From Chitinophaga pinensis (GTDB lineage Bacteria > Bacteroidota > Bacteroidia > 2-12-FULL-35-15): DNA of 64,000 nucleotides. The notes beneath the pieces were generated by a model. The model searched no databases. It had not been told where the DNA came from and worked only from the letters and a program-made list of their open reading frames with translations. The translations under genes and the position numbers were made by a program. The stretch spans positions 1 through 64,000 of the forward strand of contig CAMCYR010000006.1 of the NCBI GenBank assembly GCA_945885475.1, in the 5' to 3' direction. Each line of letters begins with the position of its first letter. Within the stretch, counting starts at the first letter, position 1. This document shows positions 41,639 through 50,167 of this stretch, piece after piece.

Positions 41639-43030
41639 CTAAAGTAAAACACTTCCTAATAATAATGAAGCAACCGAAAAGTAGATGATTAAACCGGTGA
41701 TATCCACAAGCGTTGCAACAAATGGAGCAGAAGATACAGCAGGATCAAATCCGAATCGTTTCAGAATCAGAGGGAAGATCGAACCAATAATATTTCCCCA
41801 TAAAACAACACCTATCAATGAGGTACCAACAGTAAGTGCAATTTCAAACCAATGCGGACCATAAATTGGAGTGAATTGCGACCATGCTGCAACTCTAATG
41901 AAACCAATGATTCCGAGAATCAGTCCTAAAATTACTCCAACTTTAATTTCTCTTTTAATGATTGTCCACCAATTACGGATAGTTATTTCACCTAAAGCCA
42001 GCGCGCGGATAACTAGGGTAGAGGCTTGAGAGCCGGTATTTCCACCGCTTGAAATAATCAATGGAACAAATAATGAAAGAATCACAACCTTTGCAATTTC
42101 ATTTTCGAAAAAACCCATTGCGGTTGCCGTTAATGTTTCACCTAAAAATAATATGACCAACCATCCTGCACGCTTCCTTAAAATTCCCCAAAGCGACATA
42201 TTCATGTATGGCTCATCCAGGGCTTCCATACCCGCCATACGTTGCAAGTCTTCCGTCTCTTCCTCTCTTCTCACATCTACAATGTCGTCAATAGTAATTC
42301 GTCCTACTAATCTGCCAAGTGCGTCCACAACAGGCAATACAACAAGGTTGTATTTGTCCATTAAGTTGGCAACCTCTTCAGCAGCTGTATTTGTTTTGAT
42401 GGAAATTACTTTCGGATCGTATATTTCTGATACTCTTGACCTCGTTGAAGAAACGATCAGCTTTTTTAAATGAAGTAAACCGACTAATTTCTCATCGTCA
42501 TCTACCACATAAATAGCATAAATATTTTCTACATTATCAGCCTGCTCACGGATTTCACGAACGCATTCTATTGCATTGCTATTCACATGTACGCGAATCA
42601 ACTCGGTCGCCATTAAACCACCGGCCGTATTTTCATCGTAGTTTAATAGTTCAACAATGTCGCTAGCTTGCTCACTGTCTTCCATCTGAGCAAGAACTTC
42701 GTCCTGCACATTGTCGGGTAATTCCGCAATTACGTCAGCTGCATCATCCGAATCCATATTGTCGATGTGTTCGGCAATTTCTTTGGAAGTAAGGGATGCT
42801 AAAAAGTCTTCACGGACATCATCATCCAATTCAACCAATACATCGGCAGCAATTTGTTCGTCTAATTGAGTGTAAACATATTTCGCTTCTTCAATTTCAA
42901 GTTCATTGAAGATTTCAGCAATATCCTGAGCATAGAGTTCTTTGAAGTGTTCAACGACAAATGCTCCGTTTCTAGCTACGATCGCTTCGCGGAGTTTAAT
43001 TAAAAAGTCGTCTGTTAGTTCAAATTGCAC
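41639..43030 (-). CDS. mgtE: Magnesium transporter MgtE
   Basis: 463 residues with the three-part MgtE layout. N-domain (about 25-130; LDDDVREDFLASLTSKEIAE), CBS pair (about 135-260; ATELIRVHVNSNAIECVREI, LVVLPVVDALGRLVGRITID) and a five-helix pore domain (about 290-463; SLFVPLIISSGGNTGSQAST is the pore-lining motif, ALALGEI, and PFVATLVDITGLIIYF). Mg2+ binding to N/CBS domains closes the channel in known MgtE. The start is a GTG with no ATG nearby. The stop abuts the rayT right hairpin. Confidence 0.95.
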   Translation of the reverse strand: MQFELTDDFLIKLREAIVARNGAFVVEHFKELYAQDIAEIFNELEIEEAKYVYTQLDEQIAADVLVELDDDVREDFLASLTSKEIAEHIDNMDSDDAADVIAELPDNVQDEVLAQMEDSEQASDIVELLNYDENTAGGLMATELIRVHVNSNAIECVREIREQADNVENIYAIYVVDDDEKLVGLLHLKKLIVSSTRSRVSEIYDPKVISIKTNTAAEEVANLMDKYNLVVLPVVDALGRLVGRITIDDIVDVRREEETEDLQRMAGMEALDEPYMNMSLWGILRKRAGWLVILFLGETLTATAMGFFENEIAKVVILSLFVPLIISSGGNTGSQASTLVIRALALGEITIRNWWTIIKREIKVGVILGLILGIIGFIRVAAWSQFTPIYGPHWFEIALTVGTSLIGVVLWGNIIGSIFPLILKRFGFDPAVSSAPFVATLVDITGLIIYFSVASLLLGSVLL

Positions 43031-43105
43031 CAGGTACTATGTTTATAGTTTTTACGAGCGCAAAGGTAAGATTTATACCTATTGAAGCATTCGTTTAACG
43101 TAAAT

Positions 43106-43927
43106 TTAAACTTCCACCATATTTGTCAGTGCAACAAAGTCAGCAACCGATAACTCTTCGGCGCGCTGGCTGAGGTATTTGTGATCCAGGTATTCGGGTT
43201 TAAGTTTAAACGCTTTAATAGAATTGCGGAGCGTTTTTCTGCGTTGGTTGAATCCTGCTTTTACCACTTGTTTAAATAGTTTTTCATTGCAATCCAATTG
43301 CTGAACGGCATTTCTGGTAAGACGTATCACCGCTGACTGAACACGCGGAGGGGGATTGAATACGCTTGCATCTACCGTAAATAAATATTCAATGTCGTAA
43401 AATGCCTGCAGCAACACACTTGTAATTCCATAGGTTTTATTCCTTGGTTTAGACGCAATGCGCTCCGCTACTTCTTTCTGAAACATTCCGACAACTTCGG
43501 GAACCTGATTTTTATGATCCAAGACCTTGAATAAAATTTCGGTAGAGATATTGTAGGGGAAATTTCCAATGACAGCAAACGGTTCATTGTTGAACAGATT
43601 ATCAAAATCAAGCTTTAAAAAATCGCCTTCAATAATCTTATTTTCTAATGATGGAAAATTTTGTTTCAGATAGGCAATTGATTCTCTGTCGATATCAATG
43701 ATGTGTGTTTCATAAGCGCTTTCAAGAATTAAATATTTGGTGAGGACACCCATTCCCGGACCAACTTCAATCACTTTTTTGTATTGTGAGGTATATTTTA
43801 AACTTTTTACAATGTTCAACGCGATGGTTTCATCTTTCAGAAAATGCTGGCCTAAATGTTTTTTTGCTCTAACATCTTGATTTACCCTTTCGCTCGTGTG
43901 CAGGTTCATTGGTTTTTGGTTGTGCAT
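43106..43927 (-). CDS. rsmA: 16S rRNA adenine dimethyltransferase RsmA/KsgA
   Basis: Dimethylates two adjacent adenines near the 16S rRNA 3' end (A1518/A1519 in E. coli numbering). 273 residues from the ATG at 43927; an in-frame ATG at 43909 is also possible. Motifs: KKHLGQHFLKDETIALNIV (N-terminal K-x-x-x-G-Q-x-F-L), VIEVGPGMGVLTKYL (SAM motif I), IIDIDRESIAYL, and NFPYNISTEILFKVL (N-x-P-Y catalytic). QRRKTLRNSIKAF is in the C-terminal domain. It follows a DUF4286 gene, a common pair in Bacteroidota. Confidence 0.95.
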   Translation of the reverse strand: MHNQKPMNLHTSERVNQDVRAKKHLGQHFLKDETIALNIVKSLKYTSQYKKVIEVGPGMGVLTKYLILESAYETHIIDIDRESIAYLKQNFPSLENKIIEGDFLKLDFDNLFNNEPFAVIGNFPYNISTEILFKVLDHKNQVPEVVGMFQKEVAERIASKPRNKTYGITSVLLQAFYDIEYLFTVDASVFNPPPRVQSAVIRLTRNAVQQLDCNEKLFKQVVKAGFNQRRKTLRNSIKAFKLKPEYLDHKYLSQRAEELSVADFVALTNMVEV

Positions 43928-43938
43928 TTTTTTTAGAT

Positions 43939-44238
43939 CTAAATCACTTCCAGTAAGGTTCTGAAGGCTACAAATTTATTCGCGTATTTATCGGCCACTT
44001 CTTTTTGAAGGCGCGGTGCATGCAACTTTTGGTACTCCTGCAATTTCTCGTGGCTTTCGCAGGAATATTGAATCGAATAGGTTGTTCCTTGTTCCTCATC
44101 AACCAACACTTTACAGATTTTATGGTCGATGAAATATCCTGTAGAAATTACATCCGGAATATGTTTTGATTTCATCCAGGTCAACCATTCTTCGCGGACA
44201 TCATTTTCGATGTTAACGGTGACATTGTATATTATCAT
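43939..44238 (-). CDS. DUF4286 family protein, 99 aa
   Basis: MIIYNVTVNIENDVREEWLT followed by WMKSKHIPDVISTGYF matches the short DUF4286 family, a ferredoxin-like dimeric alpha/beta fold found in Bacteroidota. Function is unknown. It sits 11 bases upstream of rsmA, the usual partner. No signal peptide or catalytic residue can be named. Confidence 0.85.
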   Translation of the reverse strand: MIIYNVTVNIENDVREEWLTWMKSKHIPDVISTGYFIDHKICKVLVDEEQGTTYSIQYSCESHEKLQEYQKLHAPRLQKEVADKYANKFVAFRTLLEVI

Positions 44239-44326
44239 GCCTTATAAATAATTTTTATTTTTACTTCTAACTTATAGCTTCACAGAATCGTTGATGAATT
44301 TTTCTCTTCTTCCCCAATCGATCAAA

Positions 44327-46147
44327 CTAATTAATGGAATCGCCTCTCAGTCTTCTGAAGCGTTTTCTCGCCTCCACAACATATAAACTATCCGGATATT
44401 TTTCCATCAACTGTTGATATAACTCTTTTGCCTTTTCTGTATTTTTAAATTGATCTTCGTTTAATTCTGCTAATTTAAACAAGGCATCGTCTCCTAAAAT
44501 ATCTTCTCCGTAATTTTTTAATAGCTCTTCGTAGTACGCGGCTGCTTCATCATAGTGCGCATGTTTCATTGCGATTTGTGCCTTTTTATAAATAATTTCA
44601 TCCGCGAGTGCATGATTCGGAAATGTTCTGTTTAATGAATCGAGGAGTAGGATCGCTTTATCATCCATATTTCTGAAGGTATAAAGATCTGCGAGTGCGA
44701 ATAATTCTAATGGCGCTTCGTTGGTGTCAATTGCTAATGCATCACTAATCAGTAGGGATAAATTCATAGCATCGTTTGAAATCAATTTTGATGTAGCGCC
44801 TTTCAAAATATCTAATTGTGTTTGAGCCCATCCAAAATCGCCCGTATAATATGATATTTTTGCAACTCTGAACTTTGCTTCTTGTCCGATTGCATCGTAT
44901 TTAAACGCTTTTTCTACCTGTGAATAGCGTAAGGAAGCTTCCCAGATATCACCGGTCATTAATAACACGTCCGCTAATTCAAGTTTACATTCGGCTTGCG
45001 TTGCCGCTGATAGTTGGGGCATTTCAATAGCTTCTTCCAATAGCATTTTTGCGGCATCTGTTTTATTCATATAGAATGCCTGAAGATGAGCTAGATTTTT
45101 CAGAAGCATAACGGTACTTGCTGATTTTCCTAATTCGCTAATCGTAGTTGTATAATTTTTTTCTAGCTCTGTTAAGTCAGCAGAAGTATAATTTCCTTTC
45201 GTTACTACTTTCTGATAAAAAACAAGTAACAGTTCGATGCGTGCATTCGTATAATAGTATACCTCCGGACCTTTTGCTATTACATAATTATAAGCCTTGA
45301 TAGCAACATCATACGCTTCGTTCTGAGCAAAAAGTTGCGCCAGGGCCATCACACGATTACCATCCTCTTTTTTCCTTTTATCCAAAGCCTTTGATTGTAT
45401 AAATGCTCCTTCCCAGTCTTTCTGCTGAATCTGCATCCAGATCAGTAATTCCGAAAAGATCGTTTTATCCGGATTTCTAGAAATGCGTTTTAATAGTTCG
45501 GTTTTCAACAGATCGTTTTGTTTCTGTTCTGCATCATTTCCAAAACTTGTTTGTAGCGCATTCTGAACACTTTGAATATAGGAATCCTGCGTTTCAAGAA
45601 TATCTAAATATTCGTTGATCATTGCGGTCCGGTCACCCAATAGTTTGTACACTTCAGCCAATTCAAAGCTATACGGATAATTGCTCTGAGAAATTTTTCT
45701 TCCTTTCAAATAAGTTGCAATCGCAAAATTATACTGACGTATAGTTTGATACGCATTGGCAACAGCAAAAACCTGATCATCGTACTTGATAGCTTTCACT
45801 GCAGTCTCCCAGGTTGTTTTAGCTTTTTCGATATCATCTGCACGAAAATAAACGTTACCCAGATCAACAATAAAATTAACTTGCTCCGGGTTTTGTTTGA
45901 CTTGTTTTTTAGCAATTTTTTCTGCTTTCTTAAAATCTTTTGTTTCAAGCAAACAGTTTAAGTAGGGCAGATAATACGCTTCAGGTGATTTTTTGTTGTA
46001 GAGTTTTTCGTAATAGTCTAGCGCTTTATCAAATTCTTTGTTTTGATAAAATTGCAAGGCAAGTTGCTCATCCGCTGAAGGTTGGGCGATTGTGCGTAAT
46101 TGTGAAATTACAAAAAGAAAAAATAATATGTGTTTAAGGTGTTTCAA
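44327..46147 (-). CDS. Exported TPR-repeat protein, 606 aa
   Basis: The N-terminus is a signal peptide (HILFFLFVISQLRTIAQ). Helical TPR-like pairs follow throughout (ALQFYQNKEFDKALDYYEKL, NVYFRADDIEKAKTTWETAV, and near the end YDEAAAYYEELLKNYGED, AKELYQQLMEKYPDSLYVVE). The last two repeats resemble the BamD/YbgF type. It probably acts as a scaffold in the periplasm or at the outer membrane. The start codon is TTG; no in-frame ATG gives a signal peptide. It is preceded by the EF-Tu-like small gene on the same strand. Confidence 0.8.
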   Translation of the reverse strand: MKHLKHILFFLFVISQLRTIAQPSADEQLALQFYQNKEFDKALDYYEKLYNKKSPEAYYLPYLNCLLETKDFKKAEKIAKKQVKQNPEQVNFIVDLGNVYFRADDIEKAKTTWETAVKAIKYDDQVFAVANAYQTIRQYNFAIATYLKGRKISQSNYPYSFELAEVYKLLGDRTAMINEYLDILETQDSYIQSVQNALQTSFGNDAEQKQNDLLKTELLKRISRNPDKTIFSELLIWMQIQQKDWEGAFIQSKALDKRKKEDGNRVMALAQLFAQNEAYDVAIKAYNYVIAKGPEVYYYTNARIELLLVFYQKVVTKGNYTSADLTELEKNYTTTISELGKSASTVMLLKNLAHLQAFYMNKTDAAKMLLEEAIEMPQLSAATQAECKLELADVLLMTGDIWEASLRYSQVEKAFKYDAIGQEAKFRVAKISYYTGDFGWAQTQLDILKGATSKLISNDAMNLSLLISDALAIDTNEAPLELFALADLYTFRNMDDKAILLLDSLNRTFPNHALADEIIYKKAQIAMKHAHYDEAAAYYEELLKNYGEDILGDDALFKLAELNEDQFKNTEKAKELYQQLMEKYPDSLYVVEARKRFRRLRGDSIN

Positions 46148-46175
46148 TTTAAAATCTAACGTCTAAAATCTAATA

Positions 46176-46481
46176 TCATTGTTTATATCCAATTATTGCC
46201 AACACCACAGCTTTCGCCTCAATATCCGTTCCGTTTCGTAAAGTTACTAAACTTCCTTCTCTTAAATGCTCACCAAATCCAACGGGTGCATAAAGTACAG
46301 CATTTAAAACGGCTGTTTGGCCTTGTTCTATTGGATTTTTGTAGAGTTCAATCTGGCATTCGGTGGAGTAGCTTTTTGCTCCTTTTACATACGCTTGGGG
46401 ACGATAAATGCCCATTAACTCATATTTGCTAAGATTTTCAACCAGCAATTTTACAATGAGGTATTTTTTGTGGTAGATCAT
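46176..46481 (-). CDS. Small protein resembling EF-Tu domain 3
   Basis: 101 residues from the ATG at 46481 (the track start at 46496 is a TTG). The order of elements follows EF-Tu domain 3: YRPQAYV, STECQIELYKNP, then VLNAVLYAPVGFGEHLREGS and LVTLRNGTDIEAKAVVLAII, compared with the classical YRPQFY, IELP, PIAMEEGLRFAIREG and GAGVV of EF-Tu. There is no GTPase domain. In EF-Tu this barrel contacts tRNA and EF-Ts, but here the role is open. It lies between kmo and the TPR gene. Confidence 0.6.
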   Translation of the reverse strand: MIYHKKYLIVKLLVENLSKYELMGIYRPQAYVKGAKSYSTECQIELYKNPIEQGQTAVLNAVLYAPVGFGEHLREGSLVTLRNGTDIEAKAVVLAIIGYKQ

Positions 46482-46493
46482 TTTTAGAAGTAT

Positions 46494-46545
46494 CAAGTAT
46501 CAGGTATCAAGACACAGGACAAAAAATCTTGATACCTAATACTTG
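46494..46545. repeat. 19-bp inverted repeat after kmo
   Basis: CAAGTATCAGGTATCAAGA and TCTTGATACCTAATACTTG pair at 18 of 19 positions around a 14-base loop with a run of A on the plus strand (T on minus). It begins right at the kmo stop and could terminate or insulate kmo from the next gene. Confidence 0.7.
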
Positions 46546-47892
46546 CTACATGATACTATTTAAAATTGCATTTTCCACTTCTTCGCTGTCCCATTTTGTA
46601 TCGATGTCAGGCATTGCCATAATTTTTTGCATAATTACTTCTTGCTTTTGTCCTTCTTTTAATGCTGTGGAATATCGGATGTGCGGACTGTATGTAACCA
46701 TCGAATAAAGCGGAATCCATTTGTCGGGGTGTTTGTTACTGAAGTGCGCTTCAATTTTCTTTTGTAATAAAAATTTCGGGTCTGCCGTTTTATCTCGCAT
46801 TTCAATAAAGTTAGCAATTGCTAAATCGGCAATGGCATCTCCATCTGGTTTTCGCAATGCTTCGTATTCTGGAAAAATTTTATTCCAATCTTCATTGTGT
46901 TTTCCTATCAAATCATTTAATACTACACAATCTTCAAATCCACAATTCATGCCTTGTCCGTAGAACGGAACAATCGCATGAGCAGCATCTCCGATAAGTC
47001 CAACTTTGTTGTCAAAAGTCCAGGGGAAACATTTTACAGTCACTAAAGAAGAAACCGGATTTTTCATGTAATCGTCAACAAGTGTTGGCATCAATGGAAC
47101 TGCATTTGGAAATTCTTCTTCAAAAAATTTCTGCACTTGTTCACGTGTTTTAATTGCTGCAAATGATTTTTCGCCCTCGAAAGGAAAAAATAATGTGCAT
47201 GTGAAATTACCATCCATGTTTGGTAAAGCAATCATCATAAAACTTCCGCGTGGCCATATGTGAAGGGCATTTTTTTCTAATAAAAATTCTCCATTTGGAC
47301 CAGGAGGAATTATTAATTCTTTGTATCCAGCAGAAATATAATGTTGATTGTATTCAAAACGATCGCTAGAAAGTTGCATGTTTAGTCGTGATGCAGCAAA
47401 CGCTCCATCAGATCCAAACATTAAGTCACTCTTTGAAGATGAAGTTTTTTTTGTTTCTGAATTTTCAAAGTATGCTTCTAAATTTGCTCTGTCGATAGAA
47501 GTGCAACGTTCGTTAAAATGGATTTTTACATTTTCTTGTTGTTCTGCCAAATCCATTAAACGCATGTTTATTTCTGCACGTGAAACAGAATAAATAGCTT
47601 GATTGTCTTTCCCATAAGGTTGATGAACTGTAGTGCCATCTTTATGATGTATAGCACGAGCATACATCGGTATTGCAATTTTTTTAATTTCATCTGCAAT
47701 TCCAACTCCTTCTAATCCCTTCCAACCTCTATCACTCAAAGCAAGGTTTATGGATCTTCCTGCATAAATATTTGCAGTCCGCATATCAGGTCTACGTTCA
47801 AATAAATCAATTTTATAGCCGCGTTTTGCTAAATAGATAGATAGCAATGAACCAACTAATCCTGCTCCGATAATGTTTACACTTTTACTCAT
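46546..47892 (-). CDS. kmo: Kynurenine 3-monooxygenase
   Basis: FAD enzyme hydroxylating L-kynurenine to 3-hydroxykynurenine with NADPH and O2. 448 residues. FAD motifs: VNIIGAGLVGSLLSIYLAKR (GxGxxG), GRSINLALSDRGWKGLEGVG (about 45, KMO-specific), and VGLIGDAAHAIVPFYGQGMN (about 295, GD motif). The C-terminal helices are typical. kynU lies 68 bases upstream on the same strand. Together they convert kynurenine toward 3-hydroxyanthranilate, the route to quinolinate and NAD. No TDO or HAAO gene is in the window. Confidence 0.95.
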   Translation of the reverse strand: MSKSVNIIGAGLVGSLLSIYLAKRGYKIDLFERRPDMRTANIYAGRSINLALSDRGWKGLEGVGIADEIKKIAIPMYARAIHHKDGTTVHQPYGKDNQAIYSVSRAEINMRLMDLAEQQENVKIHFNERCTSIDRANLEAYFENSETKKTSSSKSDLMFGSDGAFAASRLNMQLSSDRFEYNQHYISAGYKELIIPPGPNGEFLLEKNALHIWPRGSFMMIALPNMDGNFTCTLFFPFEGEKSFAAIKTREQVQKFFEEEFPNAVPLMPTLVDDYMKNPVSSLVTVKCFPWTFDNKVGLIGDAAHAIVPFYGQGMNCGFEDCVVLNDLIGKHNEDWNKIFPEYEALRKPDGDAIADLAIANFIEMRDKTADPKFLLQKKIEAHFSNKHPDKWIPLYSMVTYSPHIRYSTALKEGQKQEVIMQKIMAMPDIDTKWDSEEVENAILNSIM

Positions 47893-47960
47893 GTTTTTTT
47901 AATTTCAAATAAACGATTTTGGTATATATTAATAAATGGTAAAAATCAGTCTTTGTTTTT

Positions 47961-49229
47961 TTATAAAGCACCTTTTAAAATTTCTCCGAACCGGTAGACA
48001 TCTTCAAACGAATTATATAAGGGAACAGGTGCACAACGAATAACGTTTGGTTCCCGCCAATCCGAAATAATTCCCGCTTCGCTTAGTTTATTAAAAAGTT
48101 CTTTCCCTCTTCCGTGCGCAACGATCGATAGTTGACAACCTCTTTGCTTTTTATCACGTGGTGTAATAATTTCTAATTTTTTATCCAGTGCTGTATTGAT
48201 ATCGTCAACAATAAATTCCAAATATCCGGTAAGTTTTTCTGCTTTTGCAACCAATGCATCCATCCCTACCTCTTCAAAAATATCTATAGATGCTTTGTGC
48301 GCAGCCATTGATAGAACAGGTGCATTGCTCATTTGCCATGCTTCTGCTGTAGACATCGGAATAAATCCTTTTTCCATTTTAAAGCGGGAATCTTTATCAT
48401 GTCCCCACCATCCTGCAAATCGAATGATCTCCGGTTTGTTCAAATGACGTTCGTTTATAAAAACTCCGGAAACCCCACCCGGGCCCGAATTCATGTATTT
48501 GTAACTGCACCAGCAGGCGAAGTCGACATCCCAGTCATGTAGTTCAAGTTTGATGTTTCCCGCAGCATGCGCCAGGTCAAAACCAACCAATGCTCCGGCT
48601 TTATGCCCGGCTTCGGTGATTCCTTTCATATCAAACACTTGTCCGTTATAATAGTTCACGCCTCCGATCAAAATTGTTGCAATGGAATCTTTATTTTTTT
48701 CGATCGCCGCCAAAATATCTTCGTGGCGGATGCAAACTTCACCTTCTCTTGGAAAAACTTCTATAATCGCATTTTCAGGATCCAAGCCATGAAATTTTAC
48801 CTGCGACTCCAACGCATATTGGTCGGAGGGAAATGCTTTTGCTTCACATAGTATTTTATAACGTGTTTTTGTGGGACGGTAAAAGCTAACCAAAAGCAAA
48901 TGCAGATTCACCGTAAGCTGGTTCATTGCAACCACTTCTTCGGGTTTTGCGCCCACAATTTTAGAAAGTGGAATAGCGAATTGTTCGTGATAAGGCATCC
49001 AGGGATTGCGTGCATGAAAGTGTCCTTCTACACCATATACAGCCCAATCCTCTAATTCATTCAATACATAATCCTGTGTGGCTTTGGGTTGCAATCCTAG
49101 GGAATTTCCTGTAAAATAGACTGTTTCACGTCCATGCATCATGGGGAAATAAAATTTCTCGCGATAATTTTTTAAGGGATCGTTTGTATCTTGTTGTTTG
49201 GCGTATTCAATAGTGTTTTCGTATTTCAT
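47961..49229 (-). CDS. kynU: Kynureninase
   Basis: PLP enzyme that splits (3-hydroxy)kynurenine into (3-hydroxy)anthranilate and alanine. 422 residues. [17 protein letters not shown] (about 39), [20 protein letters not shown] (about 215; Asp binding PLP), and [18 protein letters not shown] (about 240; the Lys of [10 protein letters not shown] is the Schiff-base residue), then [13 protein letters not shown]. Full length. Remarkably, its first about 12 codons are repeated four more times directly upstream in a 117-bp tandem array, so the natural promoter must lie beyond or inside that array. Confidence 0.96.
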   Translation of the reverse strand: MKYENTIEYAKQQDTNDPLKNYREKFYFPMMHGRETVYFTGNSLGLQPKATQDYVLNELEDWAVYGVEGHFHARNPWMPYHEQFAIPLSKIVGAKPEEVVAMNQLTVNLHLLLVSFYRPTKTRYKILCEAKAFPSDQYALESQVKFHGLDPENAIIEVFPREGEVCIRHEDILAAIEKNKDSIATILIGGVNYYNGQVFDMKGITEAGHKAGALVGFDLAHAAGNIKLELHDWDVDFACWCSYKYMNSGPGGVSGVFINERHLNKPEIIRFAGWWGHDKDSRFKMEKGFIPMSTAEAWQMSNAPVLSMAAHKASIDIFEEVGMDALVAKAEKLTGYLEFIVDDINTALDKKLEIITPRDKKQRGCQLSIVAHGRGKELFNKLSEAGIISDWREPNVIRCAPVPLYNSFEDVYRFGEILKGAL

Positions 49230-49772
49230 GGAGCGTTATCGGTTTTTTCTCGCAGAGACGCAGAGTTCGCTGAGCTGTCTGTTGCTTATTGGTTTTTTAC
49301 GTACTAAATGTTGTTTGTCGTATGCAATAGTGTTTTCGTATTTCATTGAGCGTTATCGGTTTTTTCTCGCAGAGACGGAGAGTTCGCTGAGCTGTGCACT
49401 GGTTATTGGTTTTTTACTTACTAAATGTTGTTTGGCGTATTCAATAGTTTTTTCGTATTTCATGGAGCGTTATCGGTTTTTTCTCGCAGAGACGGAGAGT
49501 TGTCTGTTGCTTATTGGTTTTTTACGTACTAAATGTTGTTTGTCGTATGCAATAGTGTTTTCGTATTTCATTGAGCGTTATCGGTTTTTTCTCGCAGAGA
49601 CGGAGAGTTCGCTGAGCTGTCTGTTGCTTATTGGTTTTTTACGTACTAAATGTTGTTTGTCGTTTGCAATAGTGTTTTCGTATTTCATGGAGCGTTATCG
49701 GTTTTTTCTCGCAGAGACGCAGAGTTCGCTGAGCTGTGCACTGGTTATTGGTTTTTTACGTAATAAATGTTT
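49204..49772 (-). repeat. Tandem array A: 117-bp units containing the kynU start
   Basis: Five copies of the kynU start region, at 49229 (real), 49346, 49463, 49571 and 49688: spacings 117, 117, 108 and 117 bases. Each unit holds the first kynU codons, a linker, the motif AGCGAACTCTGCGTCTCTGC with flanks, and CGATAACGCTC[CA] before the next ATG. The short unit lacks 9 bases. A partial unit runs on to about 49772. The 214-aa plus-strand ORF 49198-49842 is the antisense of this array and not a gene. Confidence 0.95.
49236..49688 (-). other. Four head-to-tail mini-ORFs upstream of kynU
   Basis: On the minus strand the array encodes four in-frame peptides: 49578-49688 (36 aa), 49470-49571 (33 aa), 49353-49463 (36 aa) and 49236-49346 (36 aa). 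Each starts MKYE[NK]TI[AE]... like kynureninase, ends VSARKNR or similar with TAA, and has 6 bases (CGCTCC or CGCTCA) before the next ATG; the last leads into kynU itself. Differences between copies keep the frame open. They could be translated as upstream ORFs or be a by-product of tandem duplication. Confidence 0.6.
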
Positions 49773-49789
49773 TTGGAGACGCAGTAGTT

Positions 49790-50167
49790 TTAGAAGTTGT
49801 TTACTATTCTTACTATTCCATCTTTTACTAGATTCACATTAAAGTTTACTAATAATCCTACCTTCTTGTCTGTTAATTTTAAATAAGTCAATAGTTGTTT
49901 GTGGTGAACTGGTGCTAGTGCTTCAACTGATTTTATTTCGACAATAACTTTATCTTCCACGATAATATCAGCTCTAAATCCAATATCCATTTTATTACCA
50001 TCATAAAATACTTCAATCCCTTCTTGTCTCTTAAAATTTAAGTTTCTCTTTTTTAATTCATAACAGATTACTTCTTCATAAATACTTTCCAATAATCCTG
50101 GACCAAGCCTTGAATGAATTTTTATAAATATATCAATAAGCGCTTCTGTAATATCATTTTCCTTCAT
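49790..50167 (-). CDS. GxxExxY family protein (PD-(D/E)XK nuclease-like)
   Basis: 125 residues. LGPGLLESIYEEVICYELKK contains the G-x-x-E-x-x-Y signature that names the family. Residues FRADIIVEDKVIVEIKSVEA (about 64-83) have the D-x(n)-E-x-K order of PD-(D/E)XK nucleases (PDDEXK_3 group). HHKQLLTYLKLTDKKVGLLVNF completes the fold. Biochemical activity of the family is not established as far as I know. Such genes are often near short repeats reading SRRDAE in translation. Here arrays with one shared motif flank it on both sides in opposite orientation, and its first codons are duplicated in the upstream array. Confidence 0.88.
   Translation of the reverse strand: MKENDITEALIDIFIKIHSRLGPGLLESIYEEVICYELKKRNLNFKRQEGIEVFYDGNKMDIGFRADIIVEDKVIVEIKSVEALAPVHHKQLLTYLKLTDKKVGLLVNFNVNLVKDGIVRIVNNF

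Noticed and set aside
49204-49772. CRISPR array
   Set aside because: Units are near-identical over their whole 117 bases with no variable spacers, and no cas gene is near.
49198-49842. 214-aa plus-strand ORF across array A
   Set aside because: It is the antisense reading of the 117-bp tandem repeat; the frame is open only because unit lengths are divisible by three. No domain, and composition is that of the repeat.
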